From Actinomycetes bacterium (GTDB taxonomy: Bacteria; Actinomycetota; Actinomycetes; JAHEKZ01): a DNA stretch of 10,082 bases. Each line of letters begins with the position of its first letter. Position 1 is the stretch's first letter. The stretch lies in contig JAJAYM010000006.1 of the NCBI GenBank assembly GCA_027117675.1, positions 1 through 10,082 on the forward strand, read 5' to 3'. Positions 1 to 5,454 of the stretch are shown piece after piece. The notes beneath the pieces were generated by a model. That model had not been told where the DNA came from. It saw only the letters and a program-made list of their open reading frames with translations, and made no database searches. A program made the position numbers and the translations under genes.

Positions 1-1369
1 GCGGAACGCCGCGGCGACGAAGCTGGCCGGACAATCGCTCGTACTTCTCGACGCTCGTGGTTCCGACGAGGACTGGCTGACCCTTCTCGTGGCACAAGAC
101 CAGGTCTTCGATCACCGCGTTGAACTTGGCGTCCTCGGTCCGGTAGACAAGGTCAGCCTCGTCTGCGCGAATCATCGGTTGATTCGTCGGGATCGGGACG
201 ACGCCCAGCTTGTAGATCTGGTGGAACTCGTTCGCTTCGGTCATCGCCGTGCCGGTCATGCCAGCGAGCTTGTCGTACAAGCGGAAGTAGTTCTGCAGCG
301 TGATGCTGGCCAAGGTCTGGTTCTCCGCCTTGACTTCAACACCCTCTTTGGCCTCGATTGCTTGGTGGAGCCCCTCGTTGTAGCGGCGCCCAGCGAGCAT
401 GCGACCGGTGTGCTCGTCGACGATGAGCACCTCGCCGTCGATAACGACGTAGTCCTTGTCCTTCTTGAAGAGCTCCTTGGCTCGGATGGCGTTGTTGAGG
501 TATCCGATCAGTGGCGTGTTGACGGACTCATAAAGGTTGTCGATGCCGAGGTAGTCCTCGACCTTCTCAACCCCGGCCTCGTGGATACCGATCGTGCGCT
601 TCTTCTCGTCGACCTCGTAGTGCTCGTCAGCGCGAAGTCGTTTAGCCATCTGTGCGAAATCCCCGTACCACTTTGAACTGGCATCGGCAGGACCACTGAT
701 GATCAGCGGCGTTCTGGCCTCGTCGATAAGGATGGAGTCCACCTCGTCGACGATTGCGTAGAAGTGGCCGCGCTGGACGAGATCGTTCTGCGACCAGGCC
801 ATGTTGTCGCGCAGGTAATCGAAGCCGAACTCGTTGTTGGTGCCGTACGTGATGTCGCATCCGTACTGGACGCGGCGCTCGGTTGGTCGCATTCGCGCCA
901 GGATCACGCCGGTCTCCAGACCGAGGAACCGGTGAACGCGGCCCATCCACTCTGAGTCACGCTCGGCGAGGTAGTCGTTGGTGGTGACGATGTGAACGCC
1001 GTTGCCGGCGAGCGCGTTGAGGTAGGCCGGAAGGGTCGAGACCAGCGTCTTACCCTCACCGGTCTTCATCTCCGAGATGTTGCCGAGGTGCAAGGCCGCT
1101 CCGCCCATGATCTGGACGTCGTAATGGCGCTGACCCAGGGTTCGCTTTGCCGCTTCACGGACGGCGGCGAATGCCTCGGGCAGGAGATCGTCGAGCGTCT
1201 CGCCATCGCCCAATCGTTGCTTGAATACGTCGGACTCTTCGCGCAGTTCGGCGTCGGACAGGGAGACGAAGTCTTCCTCGATGGCGTTGACCTGCTCAGA
1301 GATGCGGGCGAGGCGTTTGAGGATCTTGCCCTCACCGGCACGCATGAGCTTGTCAAAGAGAGCGGGCAC
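1..1369 (-). CDS. secA: Preprotein translocase ATPase SecA, N-terminal half (runs off the left edge)
   Basis: ATP-driven motor of the general secretion pathway; it pushes unfolded preproteins through SecYEG at the inner face of the membrane. From a GTG at 1369 the frame is open for 456 codons to the window edge, about half of a usual SecA of roughly 900 residues. Visible motifs are Walker A MKTGEGKT near residues 101-108, the DEVD Walker B box near 208-211 followed by SILIDEARTPLIISGP, TYGTNNEFGFDYLRDNM near 174-190, and GMTGTA plus YKLGVVPIPTN. The last residues seen, around PVLVGTTSVEK, are the start of the second nucleotide-binding domain. The GTG is supported by GGAG at 1377-1380, seven bases upstream, and by the family-like start PALFDKLMRAGEGKIL. 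I saw no frameshift. The C-terminal half (scaffold, wing and linker) lies outside the window. Confidence 0.97.
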   Translation of the reverse strand, partial: MPALFDKLMRAGEGKILKRLARISEQVNAIEEDFVSLSDAELREESDVFKQRLGDGETLDDLLPEAFAAVREAAKRTLGQRHYDVQIMGGAALHLGNISEMKTGEGKTLVSTLPAYLNALAGNGVHIVTTNDYLAERDSEWMGRVHRFLGLETGVILARMRPTERRVQYGCDITYGTNNEFGFDYLRDNMAWSQNDLVQRGHFYAIVDEVDSILIDEARTPLIISGPADASSKWYGDFAQMAKRLRADEHYEVDEKKRTIGIHEAGVEKVEDYLGIDNLYESVNTPLIGYLNNAIRAKELFKKDKDYVVIDGEVLIVDEHTGRMLAGRRYNEGLHQAIEAKEGVEVKAENQTLASITLQNYFRLYDKLAGMTGTAMTEANEFHQIYKLGVVPIPTNQPMIRADEADLVYRTEDAKFNAVIEDLVLCHEKGQPVLVGTTSVEKYERLSGQLRRRGVP

Positions 1370-1452
1370 GCGTGAACTCCGTCGTCGAGAAGCCAGGATC
1401 GGCCGGCCCGGCTGGACCAGTGACCTGCAGCGACCGGTGGCCGCCATCGGTC

Positions 1453-1458
1453 ATCGTA
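1453..1458 (-). promoter_or_regulatory. Possible -10 element for secA
   Basis: Read on the minus strand this is TACGAT, which fits the actinobacterial TAnnnT -10 pattern. It lies about 80 bases before the secA start codon in the 125-bp region shared with the divergent acetyltransferase gene. No good -35 hexamer sits 16-18 bases upstream, so this is a weak call. I see no clear promoter for the plus-strand gene in the same region. Confidence 0.2.
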
Positions 1459-1494
1459 ATCAATTGGTGACCTAGCGCCGTCCTGCGGCAGGCT

Positions 1495-2637
1495 GTGGGC
1501 GTGCACCTTCCGAGCACACCCGTTGAGCTTCGGGCTGACGAACTGCTGCTACGCCCGTTCGCACCCGAGGACGCCGGGGCGGTCTTCGACGCCTGCCAGG
1601 ACCCCGAGATCCAGCGCTGGACAACGGTGCCGAGCCCCTATACCCGCGAGGACGCGGCAGAGCTCGTCGCGCTCTGCCCCGCTCGCTGGGCGTCGGGGAC
1701 GCCCACGTTCGCCGTCGTGGATGCGGGGTCCGGAAGCCTGCTCGGCGCGGTCGACCTGCAGGACCTGGACGCCGAGCAAGGTCCCCAGATGGGCTTCTGG
1801 GTGGCACCCGGTGCGCGGCGACGCGGCGTGGCGAGAGCGTCGGTCCGCCGCCTCGCTCAGTGGGCCTTCGACGACCTCGGACTGCCACGTATCCGGTGGG
1901 CGGGGTACCAGGGCAATGCCGGCAGCCGACGGGTGGCCGAGAGCGTCGGGTTCGTCATGGAGGGTTCGTCGCGGCTGGCCCTGGAGCAGCGCGGCGTCCG
2001 CCAGGATGCCTGGCTCGGCTCGATCCTCCCGGCCGATCTCACCCGCGCCAAAATCGGCCACGGCGTCATCGGCTCACTGCTGGGCGGGTGGCCCACCGAG
2101 CCGGTGGCACTGCGCAGCGAGCGGATCTTGCTACGTCCGTCCCGGGAGGATGACGCTCCAGCGCTCCTGGCCTATGCGCAAGATCCGTTGGCTGGGATCT
2201 GGGACCCCGAAGAAACCCCCGACCTTGATGCCGCGCGGGAACGTGCTCGCCGACGCGCCGACTGGTCATCGGGTGATGTCGCGGTGTGGGTCATCACCGA
2301 TCCCGACGACACCGCCATCTGGGGTGGGATCCAGCTCTTCGACGTCTACGCGCACAGCCTTGGCGCTGTGACCGGTTATGGGCTGATGCCGGAGGCGCGG
2401 GGCAACGGGTATGCCACCGAGGCGCTTCGAACTGTCACCGAGTGGGCCTTCGTCGAAACGGCTCTTCACCGCATCACACTGATGCACGCGGTAGGCAACA
2501 CGGCATCGTGCGCGGTGGCGACAGCTTCGGGCTATCAGCTGGAGGGACTCATGCGACAGTCACACCGCTTCGGCGACGGTGAGCTTCACGACAACCATCT
2601 GCACGCCCGCCTACGCGCCGATTCCGCCCCTTCCTGA
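1495..2637 (+). CDS. Tandem GNAT acetyltransferase (two fused RimJ/RimL-type domains)
   Basis: Predicted cytoplasmic acetyl-CoA-dependent N-acetyltransferase of 380 residues made of two GNAT domains. Domain 1 spans about residues 10-180: LLLRPFAPEDA opens it, FWVAPGARRRGVARAS near 101-116 is the acetyl-CoA (motif A) loop, and GNAGSRRVAESVGF near 140-153 is the usual helix after it. Domain 2 spans about 205-375: ILLRPSREDDA, GLMPEARGNGYATEAL near 296-311, and GNTASCAVATASGY near 334-347. Both acetyl-CoA loops look intact. The architecture resembles a RimJ/RimL-type gene duplicated and fused; the substrate cannot be inferred. A GTG at 1501, two codons in, is an equally possible start, and neither has a strong ribosome binding site. 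It is transcribed away from secA. Mycothiol synthase is also a double GNAT, but I do not see its signatures and do not favour that name. Confidence 0.9.
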   Translation: MGVHLPSTPVELRADELLLRPFAPEDAGAVFDACQDPEIQRWTTVPSPYTREDAAELVALCPARWASGTPTFAVVDAGSGSLLGAVDLQDLDAEQGPQMGFWVAPGARRRGVARASVRRLAQWAFDDLGLPRIRWAGYQGNAGSRRVAESVGFVMEGSSRLALEQRGVRQDAWLGSILPADLTRAKIGHGVIGSLLGGWPTEPVALRSERILLRPSREDDAPALLAYAQDPLAGIWDPEETPDLDAARERARRRADWSSGDVAVWVITDPDDTAIWGGIQLFDVYAHSLGAVTGYGLMPEARGNGYATEALRTVTEWAFVETALHRITLMHAVGNTASCAVATASGYQLEGLMRQSHRFGDGELHDNHLHARLRADSAPS

Positions 2638-2722
2638 CCCGGTTCACTGTTCGTCGCTTGCAGCGCGGGTCGGTCCATTCGTGTGTTGCGCGAGTCTGCT
2701 GGTGAGTTTGCCTTTACGGGGT

Positions 2723-2780
2723 CTGGGGAAACGCCAGTTCTGGTGTGCGGTTCATGAACTTCTCTACGTTCGGTATCGCG
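2723..2780 (+). repeat. Diverged leader repeat, copy A
   Basis: This segment has two blocks that recur in front of the HNH gene. Block one, starting ctggggaaac at 2723, matches 2914-2941 at 22 of 28 positions. Block two, 2751-2780, matches 2972-3001 at 23 of 30 positions. In copy A the blocks are adjacent; in the downstream copy 30 extra bases (2942-2971) separate them. Counts were made by eye. Confidence 0.65.
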
Positions 2781-2783
2781 GGG
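2754..2783 (+). pseudogene. Remnant of the 5' end of a second DUF222/HNH gene
   Basis: The ATG at 2754 opens a frame reading MNFSTFGIAG, which parallels MNSTMSGIAR at the start of the intact HNH gene at 2975. After about ten codons similarity ends and the frame continues as Arg-rich sequence with no DUF222 character. I infer a truncated leftover of a paralogous copy, or a partial duplication of this gene's own start. The upstream block beginning ctggggaaac is shared too, so the similarity reaches beyond coding sequence. The fragment is short, so the call is tentative. Confidence 0.45.
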
Positions 2784-2913
2784 CGCACACGCCGATCCGG
2801 ACGCCGGCATGGGCGCCGACGCGGGCGCGCAGGCTCGTCGGTTGTCCCTTTGGGTGTCGGTTTCAGTCGTTGGGTGTGCGCCGGACGGGGAGCCGAGTTG
2901 GGTCAGGCGCCGC

Positions 2914-3001
2914 CTGGGGAAACTGCAGATCTGATGTCGGGTTGTTGTCAGTGGTGGGTGGCAGGGTGCTGTTCATGAACTCCACCATGTCCGGCATCGC
3001 A
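2914..3001 (+). repeat. Diverged leader repeat, copy B, reaching into the HNH gene start
   Basis: Partner of the repeat at 2723-2780. It includes ctggggaaac at 2914-2923 and continues over the HNH gene's start codon to about codon 9, with a 30-base insertion at 2942-2971 relative to copy A. The insertion supplies the AGGG that serves as the likely ribosome binding site of the intact gene. Confidence 0.65.
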
Positions 3002-4258
3002 CGGCAGGTCGATGGCCTGCTTACTGCGGCTTGCCCGGTCGCTGATCTCGGCGATGACGCGTTGCGTTCTCGGGTGGTTGAGTGTGAGCAGGCCGTGGCG
3101 ATGCTGAACGCCGCCCAAGCTGAGGCGATGGTTCAGATGGGTAACCGGGCGCGGGTCGCTGACCGGGCCGAAGTGATCGACAGTGGGAAGCCGATGTGGT
3201 CACGTCAGTGCCGCGAAACGTTTGTGGCTGATGAGATCGCGGTGCTGCTGGGGTGGACGAAAGTCGCTGCCGGGGCCAGGTATGACACAGCCTGCCGCGC
3301 CGGTGATCTGCCGGTCGTCCAGCGGGCCTGGCGGGCCGGCCGGATCGACGCCCGCAAAGTCGCTCTGATCACCGAGCAGGTGATGGTGGTGGACTCGGCC
3401 ACCGCCGGAACGGTGGTTACTGGCGCCGTCGAGTTCGGGGCGGGGCGGACGGCCCCGCAGCTGCGGGAGTGGCGCCGGAGGCGGGTGAGCGCCGCCGACC
3501 CTGATGCCGCTGAACAGCGCCACCGGCGGGCGTTCGCGGACCGCCGGGTGATGATCACCGCCGGTGAGGACGGGACGAGCCAGTTGTGGGCGTTGCTCCC
3601 GTCGGTGCAGGCCCGCCAGATCGGGCAAACCCTGACCACTGCCGCCCACGCCGCCGGCGCCGACACCGATGAGGCCCGGACGATGGATCAACGCCGCCTC
3701 GACACCCTGGTCGATTTGCTGCTGGGCCGGGCCGACCCACCACAGGTGAACGTGCAAGTCATCGTCGCAGCCGACACCCTCGCCGGACACAGCGACCAAC
3801 CGGGTTGGATTCCAGGTCTCGGCCCGGTCACCGCCACCGAAGCCCGCGAACTGGCCGGGCAACCCGGCGGCGGTGGGGGGCGGGTGAGTTTTCACCGGTT
3901 GTTGACCGACCCGGCCACCGGGGTGCTGACCGATGTCGCTGAAAAGCGGTACCGGCCGTTGGCGGCGTTGGATCGGGCCGTCCGTGCCAGAGATGTGACC
4001 TGCCGGTTCCCCGGCTGCCGCCGCTCCGCCGACAGTGCCGGCACCGACCTTGACCACACCGTCCCCTGGCCGGCCGGCCCCACCTGCGCGGCTAACCTCG
4101 CTGTCCTGTGCCGACGCCACCACCGCCTCAAGCACACCACCGGATGGGCCGTCACCCTTGGCCCCACCGGCGTGATGACCTGGACCACCCCCACCGGCCG
4201 CACCTACCAAACCCAACCATGGCAATACACCCACCCACCCCACGACCCCGACGGCTAG
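2975..4258 (+). CDS. DUF222 / 13E12-repeat family HNH endonuclease-like protein
   Basis: Predicted 427-residue nuclease-like protein with an N-terminal DUF222 region (about residues 5-320) and a C-terminal HNH zinc module. The HNH part shows CRFPGC at 343-348, the LDH core at 359-361 with the candidate catalytic His361, Asn374, and CRRHHRLKH at 379-387, so all expected residues are present. Proteins of this type occur in many diverged copies per genome in actinobacteria; the M. tuberculosis REP13E12 copies are known to serve as integration sites for prophage phiRv1. Their cellular role is not established. I chose ATG 2975 because AGGG lies eight bases upstream and because the repeated leader aligns there. 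The frame is open upstream to about 2579, but that part overlaps the acetyltransferase gene and has no domain character. ATG 2987 is an alternative. The C-terminal end is rich in Pro, Thr and His codons. Confidence 0.9.
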   Translation: MNSTMSGIARQVDGLLTAACPVADLGDDALRSRVVECEQAVAMLNAAQAEAMVQMGNRARVADRAEVIDSGKPMWSRQCRETFVADEIAVLLGWTKVAAGARYDTACRAGDLPVVQRAWRAGRIDARKVALITEQVMVVDSATAGTVVTGAVEFGAGRTAPQLREWRRRRVSAADPDAAEQRHRRAFADRRVMITAGEDGTSQLWALLPSVQARQIGQTLTTAAHAAGADTDEARTMDQRRLDTLVDLLLGRADPPQVNVQVIVAADTLAGHSDQPGWIPGLGPVTATEARELAGQPGGGGGRVSFHRLLTDPATGVLTDVAEKRYRPLAALDRAVRARDVTCRFPGCRRSADSAGTDLDHTVPWPAGPTCAANLAVLCRRHHRLKHTTGWAVTLGPTGVMTWTTPTGRTYQTQPWQYTHPPHDPDG

Positions 4259-4294
4259 CGCCACCCGACCCGCCACCCGAACGGCTAGCGCCAC
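4251..4294 (+). repeat. Direct repeat spanning the HNH stop codon
   Basis: The 14-mer acggctagcgccac occurs at 4251-4264 and again at 4281-4294, exactly 30 bases apart. Each copy carries a TAG, and the spacing puts the second TAG (4286-4288) in frame with the true stop at 4256-4258. This looks like a local duplication at the 3' end of the gene. Confidence 0.8.
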
Positions 4295-4420
4295 GACTAC
4301 CTGTTTCGCCGCGTATTCACATGACGGAGCGAAAACTGCAACTTTCAACAACGCCGCAGACGGACGCCTCGACGAGGAACCGGAGTGTCATGCCGCCGCT
4401 GCCTGAGTCGAAGCTGCCGT
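4259..4420. other. Intergenic space between convergent genes
   Basis: This 162-base stretch separates the HNH gene and the secreted-protein gene, which point at each other. It contains the tail of the direct repeat described separately and a tiny inverted repeat cctcgacgagg at about 4367-4377. I see no classical terminator with a T-run and no small gene I would defend. Confidence 0.5.
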
Positions 4421-4861
4421 TCATCGTGCTTCTGTTGCCCGGCTCTTACCTGGTGGCGGAATCCGGAACGTCTGTGGTTCGTAGGTGATACCGGCGCAGA
4501 AGTCGGAGATGCACTCGACAGTCGTGAGTTCTTGCGTCGCTGCCCCGGGGTGGAACCGGCCGTTCTTGGGGTCGAGCACAAGGGTCAGTAGCTGGGGCTC
4601 CCCGGTGCAGGAGATCTTCTGGAACCCCTTGGCCGAAACCCGCTGCTTGACCTTCAAGGCCCAGGACGCACTCGTCACCCGGCGAGGACAGCCGACCTTG
4701 GCCGTCACCTCCAAGTTGCCGGTTCGCGGCGTCCAGTCGTAGGAGACAACTTTCAACTGAAGACCAGAACCTGCTGCCTGGGCTGGTGCTGCCGCGCCGA
4801 TCGACGTCAGCGAGGCGACTGCGACGGCAGCGGCAAGGCCCAGTCGGGAGAGATGTTTCAT
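4421..4861 (-). CDS. Secreted protein of unknown function, paralogue B of a tandem pair
   Basis: A 146-residue protein with a clear Sec signal peptide: MKH plus Arg6, a hydrophobic stretch at about 8-28, and a likely cut after APAQA or APAQAA near residue 29-30. The mature part is about 115 residues and looks all-beta. It shares with its upstream neighbour LKVxSxDW, RTGNxEVTAxV, a Cys (58), a Trp, a Gln, a second Cys (85), LVLDP, GRFHPGxA and AGI. It also has its own Cys pair, C117 and C122, so two disulfides are plausible. The ATG at 4861 overlaps the stop of the upstream gene in an ATGA, which suggests translational coupling and co-expression. I do not recognise the family. The layout vaguely recalls small secreted beta-sandwich proteins of actinobacteria such as DUF6299, but I would not assign it. 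It converges with the HNH gene. Confidence 0.8.
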   Translation of the reverse strand: MKHLSRLGLAAAVAVASLTSIGAAAPAQAAGSGLQLKVVSYDWTPRTGNLEVTAKVGCPRRVTSASWALKVKQRVSAKGFQKISCTGEPQLLTLVLDPKNGRFHPGAATQELTTVECISDFCAGITYEPQTFRIPPPGKSRATEAR

Positions 4862-5277
4862 CGTGGGCCGATCCGGATGAACTCGATCGAGGCGCTTCCG
4901 ATGCCAGCCTGGTCGTTCATGACAATCTGCTCCAGAGTGAACTCGGCGACCCCCGGGTGGAATCGACCTCCTCGGGGATCCAAAACGAGGGTGGACCGGT
5001 AGCCATCGTCATCGCACGGAACCTGTGAGGAGTTCCGCGCGCGAATGTCCCCTTGTTCGAGCGCCGCCGCCCACCTGAACGTCCCGTCGCCCGTGCATTT
5101 GACGCGGGCGGTCACTTCCACGTTTCCGGTCCGAGCCTGCCAGTCGATCGACTTCACCTTGAGTACCGTTTCGGGGAGAGTAGTTGTGGCTTCCATGGCT
5201 GCCGAGGCCGGAAGGGCGGGAAGCGCAAAGAGACCGACGACCGCGCTGAGTAGCGCTGCACGATGCGTGACCCGCAT
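4858..5277 (-). CDS. Secreted protein of unknown function, paralogue A of a tandem pair
   Basis: A 139-residue protein with a Sec signal peptide: MRVTHR, a hydrophobic core at about 7-22, and a likely cut after PASA or PASAA near residue 26-27. The mature domain carries LKVKSIDW (39-46), RTGNVEVTARVKC (49-61), a second Cys at 88, LVLDPRGGRFHPG (97-109) and ends IRIGPR. It is clearly homologous to the next gene but lacks that protein's extra Cys pair. I set the start at ATG 5277 because GGAGGGG lies just upstream with good spacing and the signal peptide follows at once; the frame stays open to 5391 but that extension would bury the signal peptide. It is the first gene of the two-gene unit. The role may be extracellular or cell-wall associated; nothing in the sequence says more. 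Confidence 0.8.
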   Translation of the reverse strand: MRVTHRAALLSAVVGLFALPALPASAAMEATTTLPETVLKVKSIDWQARTGNVEVTARVKCTGDGTFRWAAALEQGDIRARNSSQVPCDDDGYRSTLVLDPRGGRFHPGVAEFTLEQIVMNDQAGIGSASIEFIRIGPR

Positions 5278-5321
5278 GGCCCCTCCGCCCCAAACGCCCA
5301 ATCCCATGTCCTGACGCCTCA

Positions 5322-5327
5322 AGGGTA
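5322..5327 (-). promoter_or_regulatory. Possible -10 element for the secreted-protein pair
   Basis: On the minus strand this reads TACCCT, matching TAnnnT, about 45 bases before ATG 5277 and downstream of a hairpin that could end the preceding transcript. No clear -35 accompanies it. Support is positional only. Confidence 0.2.
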
Positions 5328-5374
5328 GCCCCAGCGGTGACGGGCTGTAGTCACCCGATCGAGGTTGAGCCGAA

Positions 5375-5398
5375 CGGGGGATCCCCCGCACCAGGTGC
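5375..5398 (-). terminator. GC-rich double hairpin after the fusion gene, possible terminator
   Basis: The 14-base perfect palindrome cgggggatcccccg at 5375-5388 abuts gcaccaggtgc at 5388-5398, which can also pair with itself. In the minus-strand transcript these lie about 57 bases after the stop of the kinase/lyase fusion gene and before the secreted pair. There is no U-tract, so it is not a classical rho-independent terminator, though tract-less hairpins are common in actinobacteria. Confidence 0.35.
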
Positions 5399-5454
5399 TG
5401 GATCGCGCGTCGGATGGCCCGGTGCGCATGTTTGGTAGGGAGGTCGGACGTCGG

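Larger units (their letters stand above)
2638..2974. other. Gene-free stretch before the HNH gene
   Basis: These 337 bases follow the acetyltransferase stop and precede the HNH gene. Reading frames cross the stretch, but their translations are low-complexity Arg/Gly/Cys-rich sequence without domain character. The recognisable content is a diverged copy of the HNH gene's leader and first codons, annotated separately. Short repeats of ttgggtgt occur near 2850 and 2870. I found no convincing promoter or rho-independent terminator. Confidence 0.6.

Noticed and set aside
2636..2671. gacccg ... cgggtc inverted repeat after the acetyltransferase gene as a terminator
   Set aside because: The outer stem is six bases with a 24-base interior and no T-run; too weak to call.
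2579..2974. N-terminal extension of the HNH protein by about 132 residues
   Set aside because: It overlaps the acetyltransferase gene, contains Cys/Arg/Gly-rich sequence without DUF222 character, and the ribosome binding site and repeat alignment favour ATG 2975.
3200..4351. Long open frame on the minus strand opposite the HNH gene (about 383 codons)
   Set aside because: Its translation is Gly/Val/Ala/Pro-rich with no domain features, while the plus strand gives intact DUF222 and HNH motifs. It is a by-product of GC-rich third positions.
5278..5391. N-terminal extension of secreted protein A
   Set aside because: It would place 38 residues ahead of a clean signal peptide, and a strong GGAGGGG ribosome binding site precedes ATG 5277.
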